64,000 nucleotides of DNA, taken from contig NZ_NHRY01000252.1 in the NCBI RefSeq assembly GCF_002937115.1, positions 1 through 64,000 of the forward strand, in the 5' to 3' direction. Source of the stretch: Rhodopila globiformis (GTDB lineage: Bacteria > Pseudomonadota > Alphaproteobacteria > Acetobacterales > Acetobacteraceae). Below the pieces are notes generated by a model that was not told where the DNA came from, did not search any database, and saw only the letters and a program-made list of their open reading frames with translations. Positions 41,614 to 51,804 of this stretch are shown one piece after another (position 1 is the stretch's first letter; each line of letters starts with the position of its first letter). A program made the position numbers and the translations under genes.

Positions 41614-41780
41614 CGGTTGCGGGCCCCTCAAAGGGGCCTTTTCGCAACCGGCCAAGGCGCAAGAGAGTGCCGCTGCGCAGACGCGAGCGACATGCGCCCC
41701 AACGGCGAAGAACATACTCCCGGAAATGTCGAACTCTGACAGCCACCCCGGCAGAGCCGGGGGTTCTCCCCGGGGCAATA
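41614..41780 (+). other. highly structured non-coding element
   Basis: A nested hairpin: an outer 8-bp stem CGGTTGCG (41614-41621) / CGCAACCG (41643-41650) encloses GGCCCC-TCAAA-GGGGCC followed by TTTT. After about 90 bases comes another hairpin at about 41744-41763 (CCCCGGC-AGA-GCCGGGG). Its apex sequence GGCAGAGCC is the same as in the terminator hairpin at 41590. The three hairpins within 190 bases suggest a structured RNA or the end of a small mobile element. Confidence 0.5.
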
Positions 41781-41836
41781 GGGATACGGCGATTGCGCGG
41801 TTGATCGATATCAACGTGTCCGCCTGGGAACCTGCC

Positions 41837-42745
41837 ATGATCGGGGGCCGCTGCTGGGGAGCCGATATTATCGTCGAATCCGCGCGCCGTTGCGTTTCCG
41901 GCCTGATGCTGGTGACCGGTCTGCTTTGCCTCGTTGGTCCGGTGCCGGCTTGTGCCGACGCGCCCCGGCCGCCCGCCGCCTCGCCGCCGTATGAGGCCAG
42001 CATCCAGACCGCGCCGCCGCCGGTATCAACGGCAACGATAGACGCCGCGTTCATGCAGCTTCGCCGGGCGCTGATCCGGCAGGTGCCGCGGGCCATCGTG
42101 TCTTTGCCGCCCCGCCGCATGAAAGATCTGCTGGCCCGCACGCGTGCCGCGCTCAAGGCCGATCGGCTGGCGGTTGTGGGGCCGACGCTGCTGGTGGTGG
42201 TCGACCGCAACCCGGCGGCGCAGCTGCTCGTCATCATCCTTGCCCGTCCGGATCGAAACTGGCAGATGGTCGGCGGCGGCCGCGTCTCCACCGGGCAGGC
42301 CGGGCGGCATGGCTATTTCATTACGCCGACCGGGGTTTTTCAGCACACGGATGCCATCCTGGATTATCGGGCCGAGGGCACGTTCAACGAAAACCATATC
42401 CGCGGCCTTGGCCGGAAAGGCATGCGGGTCTGGGATTTCGGCTGGGTCACCGCCGTCAAAGGCTGGCGCAGCGACGGCGAAACCGGCGAGATCCGCCTGT
42501 TGCTGCATGCGACCGATCCGGACCTGCTGGAGCGGCGGCTTGGCCATCCCGCCTCGGAAGGATGTGTGCGGATCTCGGCGGCGATGAACACGTTTCTCGA
42601 TAAATACGGCGTCCTGGATGCCGATTACGAGGCCGCCGCCGCGGACGACCCCAGCTACGAAGCCGTTCTACGGCCGGACCGTACGCCGACCGCGTTTGCC
42701 GGGCGTATGCTGGTGATCATCGATTCGTCCATGCCGATGTCGTAG
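41837..42745 (+). CDS. L,D-transpeptidase (YkuD domain)
   Basis: About 302 residues with a signal-like hydrophobic segment (SGLMLVTGLLCLVGPVPACA, about 21-40). The YkuD catalytic pattern is H224 in LLLHATD and GHPASEGCVRI with catalytic Cys243; HG is replaced by EG just before the Cys. The enzyme would make 3-3 peptidoglycan cross-links or attach lipoproteins in the periplasm. ATG 41837 gives a signal peptide, but the frame is open further upstream into the structured element, so the start is not certain. Confidence 0.82.
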   Translation: MIGGRCWGADIIVESARRCVSGLMLVTGLLCLVGPVPACADAPRPPAASPPYEASIQTAPPPVSTATIDAAFMQLRRALIRQVPRAIVSLPPRRMKDLLARTRAALKADRLAVVGPTLLVVVDRNPAAQLLVIILARPDRNWQMVGGGRVSTGQAGRHGYFITPTGVFQHTDAILDYRAEGTFNENHIRGLGRKGMRVWDFGWVTAVKGWRSDGETGEIRLLLHATDPDLLERRLGHPASEGCVRISAAMNTFLDKYGVLDADYEAAAADDPSYEAVLRPDRTPTAFAGRMLVIIDSSMPMS

Positions 42746-42762
42746 CGTCCGCAACAGTTGGG

Positions 42763-44466
42763 TCAGCGCAGATAGGCTTCGCTGGCGTAGCGCCGCATCA
42801 TGCGCTGGCTGTTGAAGTAGTAACCGATGTTGCCGATGCTCTGCCGCATCATGTCGCGCCACCGGTTCGTATCGCTGTAGTAAAGTGGCAGGACGACCTG
42901 CTCCAGCCTGGCGTAGAGCAGGTTGGCGTGGTTGTCCGCCGCGGCCGCATCATCCTCGGTTCCGATGGCCCAGCCGTTGACGCCTTCCACGCAGGCCTCG
43001 GCCCACCAGCCGTCGAGCACGCTGAGGTTCAGCACGCCGTTGAGCGCGGCCTTCATGCCGCTGGTGCCTGACGCCTCCATCGGCGGCAGCGGGGTGTTCA
43101 GCCAGACGTCGACGCCGCTGACCATGACCTGTGCCAGCCGCATGTCGTAATTCGGCAGGAAAACACAGGTGATCCGGCCGCGAAGCTGCTGCGTCAACTG
43201 CACCAGGCGGCGGATGGCGGCCTTGCCTTCCTCATCCCTGGGGTGGGCCTTGCCCGCCAGCACGATCTGCAGCGGATGCCGCGCGGCGATCGCCGCCACC
43301 CGCTCGACATCCGAGAACAGCAGCAGGGGGCGCTTGTAGCCTGTCATTCTCCGCGCAAAACCAAGCGTTGCAATGTCGCGCTCCAGCCGGATGCCTGTCA
43401 GCGCGTGCACGTGCCCGACAAGCTCGGTCTTGGCGGTCAGGTGGCAATCCCACAGCCTGTCGTTGGGAAGCTGCATGGCGCGCACGAGGATTTCCGGCTC
43501 ATGGTGCCAGTTCGGCCATGTCTCGCTGTACAGCTTGGCAAAGGCTGCGTGTGTCCAGAGTCCGACATGCACGCCGTTGGTGATGGCGTGAACCCGGTAT
43601 CCGGGGAACATGTGGCGCGTCGTTTCGGCGTGGCGGCGCGCCACGCCATTCGTATAGCCAGACAGGTTCAGGGCGAGTTGGGTCATGCTGAGCTGCGTGC
43701 TTCCGGCGATCTGCCTGAGTTCGTCGATATCCACCAGGTCGTCGGCCATTGACGCGAACAGTTCGTACGAAAATCGATCCTGGCCGGCCTCGACCGGCGT
43801 ATGGGTCGTGAACACGCAGCGTTCCCTGACCTCGGCCAGGTCGTACAGCGGCTCCCCCGGCCGCACGTCTTCCTCGGGGAAGCGGTATCTGTTCAGCAGG
43901 TCCAGCGTGAGGAAAGCCGCGTGTCCCTCGTTCAGGTGATAGGTATGAAGGCGGAAGCCCAGGGCCTGCAGCAGCCGCATGCCGCCAAGGCCGAGGATCA
44001 GTTCCTGCTTCAGGCGGTACTTTTCGCCGTCGCTATAAAGATAGTGCGTCAGTTCGCGATCCTCGGGCAGGTTCTGTTCCAGGTCGGAATCGAGAAGAAG
44101 GATCGGTATCGTATCGCCGTGCGGGCTGGTGTGGACATAAAGCCAGGGGCGGACCCAGACCGCGCGCTGCTCGATCCGCAGCGCCACCATGGCGTCGAGC
44201 GGCTTGCAGAATTGCGCCGGGTCCCACCAGTCCGGGTGCTCGACCTGCTGGCCGTCGGCGGCGATTTCCTGCCGAAAGTATCCTGCCCGGCTGATCAGGG
44301 TCACGAACACGACCGGAATCTGCAGATCCGCACAGGATCGCGCCGTATCGCCGGCGAGGACGCCGAGCCCGCCGGAATAGGTGCGCATCTCGGGGTGGAT
44401 GGCGATTTCCATCGAGAAGTAGGCGATATGCGTCCGGTCGATGAACCTTTTCAGAAGCTGAGTCAT
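42763..44466 (-). CDS. glgP: alpha-glucan phosphorylase, short form
   Basis: Encodes 567 residues, the short GlgP/MalP-like type. The N-terminus has [20 protein letters not shown] and [15 protein letters not shown]; the middle has HLNEGHAAF and [16 protein letters not shown]; the PLP-binding segment is [15 protein letters not shown]. It releases glucose-1-phosphate from glucans. The start [13 protein letters not shown] was preferred (GGAAG ribosome binding site) over an ATG 18 codons upstream. No other glycogen gene is nearby. Confidence 0.92.
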   Translation of the reverse strand: MTQLLKRFIDRTHIAYFSMEIAIHPEMRTYSGGLGVLAGDTARSCADLQIPVVFVTLISRAGYFRQEIAADGQQVEHPDWWDPAQFCKPLDAMVALRIEQRAVWVRPWLYVHTSPHGDTIPILLLDSDLEQNLPEDRELTHYLYSDGEKYRLKQELILGLGGMRLLQALGFRLHTYHLNEGHAAFLTLDLLNRYRFPEEDVRPGEPLYDLAEVRERCVFTTHTPVEAGQDRFSYELFASMADDLVDIDELRQIAGSTQLSMTQLALNLSGYTNGVARRHAETTRHMFPGYRVHAITNGVHVGLWTHAAFAKLYSETWPNWHHEPEILVRAMQLPNDRLWDCHLTAKTELVGHVHALTGIRLERDIATLGFARRMTGYKRPLLLFSDVERVAAIAARHPLQIVLAGKAHPRDEEGKAAIRRLVQLTQQLRGRITCVFLPNYDMRLAQVMVSGVDVWLNTPLPPMEASGTSGMKAALNGVLNLSVLDGWWAEACVEGVNGWAIGTEDDAAAADNHANLLYARLEQVVLPLYYSDTNRWRDMMRQSIGNIGYYFNSQRMMRRYASEAYLR

Positions 44467-44832
44467 TGCGCTTCCGTTCCTGGTGTGCGGTTTTTCATGG
44501 AGGTGCGGCAGGGCCATCATGCTTTACTTCGATGTTGCCGGGAAGCGGGGGGTCTTTCAAGCGAGAGCCTGGTTGGTTGAGCGGGCTTTCGGACGCCGGC
44601 GCTGCATGGCGTTCGTGGATTTGTGCGTGGTGGCGATGCTGTTCCGGCGTGGTGCCTCCGCCGGGAGAGGCACCACCCCGACCCACAGCCACTCCCAAAC
44701 TCCAAGCCAGACAGGCTCCGACATCCCGTCTGGCCGCCGCGGCGCGGTCTCGATAGAGTTCCGGCGCCGGTTGCCGGCCGTGCCGCATGAACGTCTCTTG
44801 CCTGTCCTCGCCGCCGAAATGAGTTTTGACCG
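44467..44832. other. non-coding stretch, no gene seen
   Basis: About 366 bases between glgP and the Nudix gene, which diverge. There are frames on both strands, but none with a family pattern. It presumably contains both promoters. Confidence 0.4.
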
Positions 44833-45366
44833 ATGCCGATTACCGGAGCCAGGCCGCCGACGTTCGTCGATACCGTCTGGCAGCTTGTCTATCGCTGCAT
44901 TTTCCCGCTTGCCCGAACCTGGTGGCGGCTGAGCGGGGCGCGGCATGAAGGCGCGCTCGTTGCGGTTCATGTCGGTGACGCGGTGTTGCTGGTGCGCGCG
45001 TCATACCGGTCCGCATGGTCGTTCCCGGGCGGCGGCATCCGGCGCGGGGAAACGCCGGCGGCGGCGGCCCGGCGCGAGCTGATCGAGGAACTAGGGCTGA
45101 CAGGCGGCCACTTGACACCCGTCGGCACGGCGTGCGGCCGATGGGACGGGCTGCGCGACCGGGTGCATTTCTTCGACCTGCGGCTGGACCAGCTGCCGCC
45201 GCTGCAGCCTGACAACCGCGAAATCGTTGCGGTCCGGCTGGTGCCGGCCGCGGATCTGCGCGGCCTGCCGCTGACAGCGCCGGTGATCGCCTATCTGGAC
45301 GGGTCTGTTTCGCCCGATCATCGATGCGGGTGCCACGACCGGGCCTCGGGCGGCGCCGGTGCGTGA
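44833..45366 (+). CDS. Nudix hydrolase
   Basis: Encodes 177 residues. The Nudix box is complete at about residues 67-89: a GGIRRGE start, then REL, EE and G at the canonical G-x5-E-x7-REU-x-EE-x-GU spacing. The protein hydrolyses a nucleoside diphosphate linked to some moiety. The N-terminal ~35 residues (VDTVWQLVYRCIFPLARTWW) are hydrophobic and may attach to the membrane. There is no operon partner; the SDR gene follows 118 bases later. Confidence 0.88.
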   Translation: MPITGARPPTFVDTVWQLVYRCIFPLARTWWRLSGARHEGALVAVHVGDAVLLVRASYRSAWSFPGGGIRRGETPAAAARRELIEELGLTGGHLTPVGTACGRWDGLRDRVHFFDLRLDQLPPLQPDNREIVAVRLVPAADLRGLPLTAPVIAYLDGSVSPDHRCGCHDRASGGAGA

Positions 45367-45484
45367 CGTGACCGGAGCGGCTGGCGATACCGTTACTTGG
45401 CCGTCGTGGAGCCGCCGCGCGGTTGACTCGTCCCCGGTGATGCGGGTCACTGCATCCATCCGTCCAGGCACAGAAGGAACGCCA

Positions 45485-46288
45485 ATGAATCGTCTCGATG
45501 GCAAGGTTGCCCTGATCTCCGGCGCGGCGCGCGGCATCGGCGCCGAAACCGCCCAGCTGATGGCGAAGGCCGGCGCCAAAGTCGTCGTCGGCGACGTGCT
45601 GGATGAACCGGGGCAACGGACCGTCGCGGCCATCGAGGCCGCCGGCGGCCGGGCGGACTATACCCACCTGGACGTGACGAAAGAGGCCGACTGGACCGCC
45701 GCCGTCGGCCTGGCCACAGGCCGGTTCGGCCAGCTCGATATCCTGGTGAACAATGCCGGTGTTTTCATCGGCAAGGGAATCGAGGAAGTCAGCCTGGCCG
45801 AGTGGGAGAAACTGGTGGCGGTGAACATGACCGGGGTTTTCCTCGGCACCCGGCTGGCGGTGCAGGCCCTGCGCGAAGCGGCCCGGTCCAGCGAGCACGG
45901 CAGCGCCATCGTCAACCTCGCCTCGGTGGCCGGCATCGTCGGCTCACAGCTCGATCCGCTGTACTCGATGACCAAGGGCGGCGTGACGCTGTTCACCAAG
46001 TCGGCGGCACTGGAATTTGCGCGCAAGGGCTACCGGGTCCGGGTGAACTCGATCCATCCCGGCGTGATCCAGACAGAGATGGGCGAGCAGACGTTCGTTG
46101 CCCGTGCGCAGCGGTCCGGCGGCAACGACACCTCGGCGGTGCGGCAGACCGTGACGGAGACGGTGCCGTGGGGGCGGCTGGGCGTGCCGATGGACATCGC
46201 CAAGGGCATCGTGTTCCTGGTCTCGGACGACGCCGGCTACATGAATGGCGCCGGGCTGATCGTTGATGGCGGCATGACCGCCACGTAA
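45485..46288 (+). CDS. short-chain dehydrogenase/reductase (SDR)
   Basis: Encodes 267 residues of classical SDR: cofactor motif LISGAARGIGAETAQ, Asp after strand 2 (VVVGDVLD) favouring NAD(H), NNAGVF, the catalytic Ser in VNLASVAG, and Tyr/Lys in LYSMTKGG. The C-terminal GAGLIVDGGMTAT is standard. The ribosome binding site AAGGAA lies 7 bases before the ATG. Members of this subgroup include 3-alpha- and cyclopentanol-type dehydrogenases; the substrate is not determinable. Confidence 0.92.
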   Translation: MNRLDGKVALISGAARGIGAETAQLMAKAGAKVVVGDVLDEPGQRTVAAIEAAGGRADYTHLDVTKEADWTAAVGLATGRFGQLDILVNNAGVFIGKGIEEVSLAEWEKLVAVNMTGVFLGTRLAVQALREAARSSEHGSAIVNLASVAGIVGSQLDPLYSMTKGGVTLFTKSAALEFARKGYRVRVNSIHPGVIQTEMGEQTFVARAQRSGGNDTSAVRQTVTETVPWGRLGVPMDIAKGIVFLVSDDAGYMNGAGLIVDGGMTAT

Positions 46289-46491
46289 CCGCCGCCGCTT
46301 GCGTGAACCGGCCGGTGACGGCGCGAGGCGACGCGGCCGCGCGTGCGCCAACCACCGCGGCGGGCATGACGTCCTGCCCGGGCTGGAGATGCAGCCCGGC
46401 CGACGCGCCGGGGGCGCCTGCACAAGCTGTAATCGGGCCTGCTGCCACCCTGTCATCCCCGGGTGGAAAAAATCGAGCAAAATCAATGAAC

Positions 46492-46584
46492 TGGCGGAGG
46501 GGATGAGATTCGAACTCACGGTACGGGTTGACCCCGTACAACGGTTTAGCAAACCGCCGCCTTCAGCCACTCGGCCACCCCTCC
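46492..46584 (-). tRNA. tRNA-Ser (anticodon GCT)
   Basis: The minus strand folds into a cloverleaf with a long variable arm. The acceptor stem is GGAGGGG/CCCCTCC with discriminator G and an encoded CCA. The anticodon arm CGGTTTGCTAAACCG gives anticodon GCT in the loop TTGCTAA. A 5-bp-plus variable stem (GTACGGG/CCCGTAC) and GTTCGAATC in the T arm complete it. The long variable arm is diagnostic of serine tRNA. It reads AGC/AGU codons. Confidence 0.95.
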
Positions 46585-47129
46585 GCCGGAGGAACATCCC
46601 CGGACCAATGGTCCGGACACGGCGTTTGCACCCCCCTTCTAAGCAACCCCCGCGCCGCGGTCAAACCCGAAAGTTAACTCAACCCGAACTATGGATAAGC
46701 CTCGCGCTTTTTGCCTACCGCCCGGTCTGCAGGCCGAGGCGCTGGTCGCCGGCACGGCGTTCGATGCCGGCGAGCCGCTCACCGCCGCCGGCACTTGATC
46801 GTTTATTTCGCCTCAGCCCCGTGGCCATGTCACACGCGACCCGATGGTGCATACCAGCCCGGCCAGGCGCAGCAGCGATTTTGTGGCGCATCCCGAGCAG
46901 ATCGATGCGCTTCATGGACCGATGCCCGGGCGCGCCGGCAAGCCGGTCGTGTTGGCCGGGAACAACGGGCCGCTCCACGTCCGCACGCTGCCACAGGCCG
47001 CCCTTGCCGATGCCGATGGTGCCATCGACAAGGCGGCCGGACACCTGAACCAAGAACGGGCGGGCATTCCGTTGGCCAAGTCGCGAATCTCTGCTTAGCA
47101 TCCGGCGCATCCGTTCCAGGGAGGCGACA
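46585..47129. other. stretch without a confirmed gene
   Basis: About 545 bases. A plus-strand frame from ATG 46691 is interrupted by a TGA at 46796-46798 and continues to 47098 (ending LAKSRISA). I recognise no family, and it may be chance or a decayed gene. The first part is the tRNA 5' flank and promoter. Confidence 0.35.
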
Positions 47130-48302
47130 ATGCAGCTGCAACAGCGCGCGGCGGACGACTGCGAACGCTACCTGACCGCAATCCGCCGACTGGCTCCCGC
47201 CATCGAGGCCGCGCGCGACCGGGTCGAGCACGAACGCCTCATTCCCGGCAAGCTGCTGGACTCGTTGCATGCCGAGGGCCTGCTGTCGCTGTGGCTGGCC
47301 CGCGCCTTCGACGGACCGGAGTTGTCGATGGTGGATTTCATCCGCGTTATCGAGGCGGTCTCGGCGCTGGACAGTTCCATCGGCTGGTGCACCTGCATCG
47401 CCGCCGGCTACGCGCGCCTCTCCGGCTTCCTGGCCGAGGACGCCGCGCGCCGGATCTTTTCTGGGCCTCGTCCCGTGCTGGCCGGCACCATCGTGCCGAC
47501 CGGCACCGCCCGCCGCGCCGATGGCGGCTGGCGCGTCACCGGGCGCTGGGCCTTCGGCAGCGGCATCCGCCACAGCACCTGGGTGCTGGGCCTGTGCACG
47601 GAAGACGCCGGCGAGCCGCAGGCGTCCGGGCCGAAACCGTTGCGCCTAGCGCTGTTCCCGGCGGAGCAGGCGACGGTGATCGACACCTGGGACGCCATGG
47701 GCCTGCGCGGCACGGGCAGCCACGACTACACGGTCGAGGACTTGTTCGTTCCGGATGAATACACGAGTCCCGGGCTGGGGGAGCACCCAACGCAGCCCGG
47801 CGCGCTGTATGCCATGCCGCTGCCCTCAGTCTTCGTCATGGCGATCTCCAGTGTCATGCTGGGCATCGCGCGCGGCGCGCTCGACACCTTCGTTGCGATG
47901 GCAGGGCGCAAGCGGGTCACCACCACGGGCGGCCTGCTGCGTGACCGGGCCGTCGTGCACGATGCCCTCGGCCGGGCGGAGGCGCAGTTGCGCGCGGCCC
48001 GCGCGTTCCTGCTGGAAGTGGCGGACATGATCTGGACGGTCGCGGTGGCGGGCGAAACCCCGTCGCTGCACCAGCGCGCCCTGGTGCGGCTGGCCTGCTG
48101 CCAGGTGGCGGTCGCGTCGAAAGCGGCGGCGCAGACGGCGTTCGACCTGACCGGCGGCGGTGGCGTCTACGCCGCAGCCGGGCTGGAGCGGCGCGTGCGC
48201 GACATCAACACCGCCGGCCAGCATGTCGCGCTGCACACAGTGTTTTTCGAGCAGGCCGGACGCGTCCTGCTGGGGCTTGATCCGGGGTCGTACCGTTTCT
48301 GA
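47130..48302 (+). CDS. acyl-CoA dehydrogenase-like flavoprotein monooxygenase
   Basis: Encodes 390 residues with the acyl-CoA-dehydrogenase fold: LIPGKLLDSLHAEGLLSLWL, SALDSSIGWCTCIAAGYARL, TGRWAFGSGIRHSTWVLG and LRGTGSHDYTVEDLFVPDEY. It lacks the catalytic Glu region of true dehydrogenases and resembles HsaA/DszC-type flavin-dependent hydroxylases, which need a partner flavin reductase (not adjacent). The substrate is unknown. Confidence 0.85.
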   Translation: MQLQQRAADDCERYLTAIRRLAPAIEAARDRVEHERLIPGKLLDSLHAEGLLSLWLARAFDGPELSMVDFIRVIEAVSALDSSIGWCTCIAAGYARLSGFLAEDAARRIFSGPRPVLAGTIVPTGTARRADGGWRVTGRWAFGSGIRHSTWVLGLCTEDAGEPQASGPKPLRLALFPAEQATVIDTWDAMGLRGTGSHDYTVEDLFVPDEYTSPGLGEHPTQPGALYAMPLPSVFVMAISSVMLGIARGALDTFVAMAGRKRVTTTGGLLRDRAVVHDALGRAEAQLRAARAFLLEVADMIWTVAVAGETPSLHQRALVRLACCQVAVASKAAAQTAFDLTGGGGVYAAAGLERRVRDINTAGQHVALHTVFFEQAGRVLLGLDPGSYRF

Positions 48303-48527
48303 GCCGGTTTGCGCGCCTGCTGCTGTCAGCGGCACGGCAGCCCGGACGGCGCGCGATCGTCTCCCGCTTGTCATGGTTGGGCGTGCCCGGGCCATCCACC
48401 CGCCGGCGGAGCCAAACGGGGGCGATGCCACGCGCCTTGGTCCGTGCCAGCCGGGGGATACGCCCGGGTAACGCTACCCGGACACGGGCTTGCATGCCGG
48501 GTGATGCACCCGATCTGTCAGCGGATC

Positions 48528-48926
48528 ATGAGATTGCTTCCCTGCCTCCTGGCCGCCCTCGCGTTCGCACCCGCCGCCCGGGCGGCAGGGCCAGTGGCCG
48601 ACCCGTGGGCCAACGCCCGGGTGGTGACCGAGGTGATGGTGGACAACAGCTTCGAGCCCGACCACCTGACTTTCCACAGTGGCCAGCCCTATGCGCTGCA
48701 CCTGGAGAACCACGGCAAGGAGATGCATGAGTTCACCGCGCCGGGCTTCCTGCGCGCGGCGACGATCCGCAATCTCGGGCGCCTGGCCAACGGCGGCACC
48801 GACATCGTCGTGCAGCCCGGCCAGTCGGCCACCGTCTTCCTGATTCCCGGCCGAAAGGGCCAGTACGACCTGTACTGCGCCGATCATGACTGGGACGGGA
48901 TGGTCGGCAGCATCACGGTGGACTGA
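48528..48926 (+). CDS. cupredoxin-domain periplasmic protein
   Basis: About 132 residues with a signal peptide ([18 protein letters not shown]) and a cupredoxin fold with type-1 copper ligands: His in KEMHEF, then Cys, His and Met in [12 protein letters not shown]. It is probably a small blue-copper electron carrier or copper chaperone. An ATG at 48504 adds eight residues and is an alternative start. It stands alone between the flavoprotein gene and thrS. Confidence 0.85.
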   Translation: MRLLPCLLAALAFAPAARAAGPVADPWANARVVTEVMVDNSFEPDHLTFHSGQPYALHLENHGKEMHEFTAPGFLRAATIRNLGRLANGGTDIVVQPGQSATVFLIPGRKGQYDLYCADHDWDGMVGSITVD

Positions 48927-49030
48927 TACCAGCCCTCCGGCACGCCAGCCGTCCGCACCAAAGGGTTGCGGTGCCGCCGCGCCTCGTCCTAGACACCCCC
49001 ACTTGTTTTCCAGCAACAGGACCGCTGCCC

Positions 49031-50968
49031 ATGCCCGCCATCACCCTGCCCGACGGTTCCGTGCGCCAGTTCGACGCCGCGGTCACCGGCACGGACGTGG
49101 CAGCCGCCATCGGCCCCGGCCTCGCCCGCGCCGCGCTGGCGATGAAGCTCGACGGCAAGCTGGTCGACCTCGCCACCCCGATCGACCACGACGCCGCGCT
49201 TGTCTTCGTCACCCGCCGCGACCCCGAGGCGCTGGAACTGATCCGCCACGACGCCGCCCACGTGCTGGCCGAGGCGGTGCAGTCCCTGTTCCCCGGCACC
49301 CAGGTCACCATCGGCCCGGCGATCGACAACGGCTTCTACTACGACTTCGCCCGCAACGAGCCGTTCACCCCGGAGGATTTCGCCGCCATCGAGGCGAAGA
49401 TGCACGAGATCGTCGCCCGCAACAGCCGGTTCGAGCGGCAGGAGATCGACCGCGACGAAGCCATCGCCTTCTTCTCCGACAAGGGTGAGAAGTACAAGGC
49501 GCAGCTGATCCAGGACCTGCCGGCGACCGAGACGATCAGCGTGTACCGCCAGGGCGAGTGGCTCGACCTGTGCCGCGGCCCACACATGCGCAGCACCGCC
49601 GACGTCGGCAACGCGTTCAAGCTGATGAAGGTGGCCGGCGCCTACTGGCGGGGCGACTCGCGCAACGCCATGCTCAGCCGCATCTACGGCACCGCCTGGC
49701 GCGACCAGAAGGAGCTGGACGCCTATCTGCACCAGTTAGAAGAAGCCGAGCGCCGCGACCACCGCAAGATCGCCAGGGAGATGGACCTGTTCCATATCCA
49801 GGAGGAGGCTGTCGGCTCGATCTTCTGGCACCCCAAGGGCTGGCGGCTGTACCGCACGGTCGAGGCCTACATGCGCCGCCGCCTGGACGCCAACGGCTAC
49901 CAGGAAGTACGTACCCCGCAGCTGGTGGACCGCTCCCTGTGGGAGAAGTCCGGCCACTGGGAGAATTACCGGCAGAACATGTTCATCGCCGAGGTGGCGG
50001 ACGAGGACAAGTTCCTGGCGCTGAAGCCGATGAACTGCCCGTGCCATATCCAAATCTTCCGCCAGGGCATGCGGTCGTACCGGGAGCTGCCGCTGCGCAT
50101 GGCGGAGTTCGGCTCGTGCCACCGCTACGAACCCTCCGGCGCGCTGCACGGCATCATGCGGGTGCGGGCGTTCACCCAGGACGACGCGCATATCTTCTGC
50201 ACCGAGGACCAGATCGCCGCGGAGACCGCGAAGTTCATCACCCTGCTGTCGCAGATCTACCGCGACTTCGGCTTCCCCAACTTCCGCGTCAAGTTCGCCG
50301 ATCGGCCGGAGGCGCGGATCGGCAGCGACGAGGCGTGGGACCATGCCGAGGGTGCGCTGCGCGAGGCCTGCGCCATGGCCGGCGTTGAGTACGAGCTGAA
50401 CCCCGGCGAGGGCGCCTTCTACGGCCCGAAGCTGGAATTCGTGCTGCGCGACGCCATCGGCCGCGACTGGCAGTGCGGCACCTTGCAGGTCGATCCCAAC
50501 CTGCCGGAGCGGCTCGACGCGGAATATGTGGGTGAGGACGGCGCCCGCCACCGGCCGATCATGCTGCACCGCGCCATCCTGGGCAGCTTCGAACGATTCC
50601 TGGGCATCCTGATCGAGCAGTATGCCGGCCGCTTCCCGCTCTGGCTCGCGCCGGTGCAGGCGGTGGTGGCGACCATCGTGTCCGACGCCGATGACTATGC
50701 GCGGGAAGTCGCCGACGCCTTCAGCGCCGCCGGTCTCGCGGTTGAGACGGACCTGAGCAACCAGAAGATCAACGCCAAGGTGCGTGAGCACAGCCTGGCA
50801 CACGTTCCGGTGCTCGCCGTCGTCGGCCGCAAGGAGGCCGAGACCCGTACGGTCGCGCTGCGGCGGCTCGGCGCCCAGGCGCAGGAGGTCGTTCCGCTGC
50901 ATGAGGCCGTTGCCAGACTTGCATCCGAGGCAGCACCGCCCGACTTATTACCAAGCAAACTGGCTTGA
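49031..50968 (+). CDS. thrS: threonyl-tRNA synthetase
   Basis: Encodes 645 residues with the TGS domain ([17 protein letters not shown]), the editing domain with [12 protein letters not shown] and [14 protein letters not shown], and the class-II catalytic core: [20 protein letters not shown], zinc ligands Cys and His, and motif 3 [21 protein letters not shown]. The C-terminal anticodon-binding domain ends the protein. Its 5' region shows no T-box. It is followed after 98 bases by infC, the usual bacterial order. Confidence 0.97.
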   Translation: MPAITLPDGSVRQFDAAVTGTDVAAAIGPGLARAALAMKLDGKLVDLATPIDHDAALVFVTRRDPEALELIRHDAAHVLAEAVQSLFPGTQVTIGPAIDNGFYYDFARNEPFTPEDFAAIEAKMHEIVARNSRFERQEIDRDEAIAFFSDKGEKYKAQLIQDLPATETISVYRQGEWLDLCRGPHMRSTADVGNAFKLMKVAGAYWRGDSRNAMLSRIYGTAWRDQKELDAYLHQLEEAERRDHRKIAREMDLFHIQEEAVGSIFWHPKGWRLYRTVEAYMRRRLDANGYQEVRTPQLVDRSLWEKSGHWENYRQNMFIAEVADEDKFLALKPMNCPCHIQIFRQGMRSYRELPLRMAEFGSCHRYEPSGALHGIMRVRAFTQDDAHIFCTEDQIAAETAKFITLLSQIYRDFGFPNFRVKFADRPEARIGSDEAWDHAEGALREACAMAGVEYELNPGEGAFYGPKLEFVLRDAIGRDWQCGTLQVDPNLPERLDAEYVGEDGARHRPIMLHRAILGSFERFLGILIEQYAGRFPLWLAPVQAVVATIVSDADDYAREVADAFSAAGLAVETDLSNQKINAKVREHSLAHVPVLAVVGRKEAETRTVALRRLGAQAQEVVPLHEAVARLASEAAPPDLLPSKLA

Positions 50969-51054
50969 TTTTAAGCCGCTCTTCGGCTCAAACTGGACAA
51001 CGATCGGCGGTATCCGCTGTGCGGCGCTGCCGTCGATCCCCTTAGAACAACCAC

Positions 51055-51069
51055 AGGAGAACACCGATA
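51055..51069 (+). promoter_or_regulatory. ribosome binding site and AUA initiation region of infC
   Basis: AGGAG (51055-51059) lies 7 bases before ATA at 51067. From there the frame reads I/M-A-R-G-P into the annotated protein. A second GAGG precedes ATG 51082 by five bases. Non-canonical start codons are the basis of IF3 autoregulation in enterobacteria. Confidence 0.6.
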
Positions 51070-51603
51070 GCACGAGGACCAATGGCCGCTCCGCCCACCC
51101 GCGACGGCCCCCGCGTAAATGAGGAGATCCGTATCCCCCAGGTACGACTGATCGATCAGGACGGTGAGATGCAAGGCGTCATGACGGCGCGCGAAGCCAT
51201 GCAGCGCGCCTTTGCGGTTGGCCTTGATCTGGTGGAGATCAGCCCCAACGCCGATCCGCCGGTCTGTAAGATTCTGGATTTTGGCAAGTTCAAATACGAA
51301 CAGCAGAAGAAGAAGAACGAAGCCAAAAAGAAGCAGAAGGTCATCGAGATCAAAGAGATCAAGGTGCGCCCGAACATCGATGAAAACGATTATCAGGTGA
51401 AAATGCGCGCCATGAAGTCGTTCATCGAGGAGGGCGACAAGGTCAAGGTGACGCTGCGCTTCCGCGGCCGTGAAATGGCCCACCAGGACATCGGCGTGCG
51501 GGTGCTCGAGCGCATCCGGGCGGAGATGGACGCGACCACCAAGGTCGAGCAGATGCCGCGGATGGAAAACCGGCAGATGGTGATGGTGCTGTCGCCGCGC
51601 TGA
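51067..51603 (+). CDS. infC: translation initiation factor IF-3
   Basis: Keeps the 30S subunit free and checks start-codon pairing. From the ATA the product is about 178 residues; from ATG 51082 it is 173. The N-terminal domain has [19 protein letters not shown], the linker is Lys-rich ([14 protein letters not shown]), and the C-terminal domain has [16 protein letters not shown] and [12 protein letters not shown]. The AUA start is favoured because the extra residues (ARGP) are part of the N-terminus I remember for alphaproteobacterial IF3, and an ideal ribosome binding site precedes it. IF3 itself represses initiation at such rare codons, giving feedback control. The family call is certain; the start is inference. 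Confidence 0.95.
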   Translation: MARGPMAAPPTRDGPRVNEEIRIPQVRLIDQDGEMQGVMTAREAMQRAFAVGLDLVEISPNADPPVCKILDFGKFKYEQQKKKNEAKKKQKVIEIKEIKVRPNIDENDYQVKMRAMKSFIEEGDKVKVTLRFRGREMAHQDIGVRVLERIRAEMDATTKVEQMPRMENRQMVMVLSPR

Positions 51604-51641
51604 TCCCGGCGGCCTGAAGGGGCGGTGGCGCCCCCTCTCTC

Positions 51642-51670
51642 CGTCATGGCCGGGCTTGTCCCGGCCATCT
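51642..51670 (+). repeat. single arm of the bchM-type palindromic repeat
   Basis: These 29 bases differ from the bchM arm (10210-10238) at three places. Two of the differences are a paired C-to-G and G-to-C swap that preserves the internal GGCC(G/C)GG hairpin. A weaker inverted partner follows at about 51690-51720. Confidence 0.7.
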
Positions 51671-51804
51671 GCGCTACGATGGCGGGAGCAGCTAGCCGGG
51701 ACCATCCCTGCCCCTGACGAAGAAGCAACGAGGCCGGGACACGCTGGTTTTCCCCGTTGGCCGCGCCATGTTAAGGCGGAGGCCAACAACGAGGAAACCG
51801 CCCC

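Noticed and set aside
41614-41780. C-terminal end of a TnpB-like transposase (frame containing PTAKNILPEM)
   Set aside because: Only a short NAAKNIL-like match; the zinc-finger cysteines and preceding catalytic part are absent in all frames. Kept only as a structured element.
46691-47098. Gene of about 135 codons downstream of the tRNA
   Set aside because: Interrupted by TGA at 46796 and no recognisable family; listed only within the gap.
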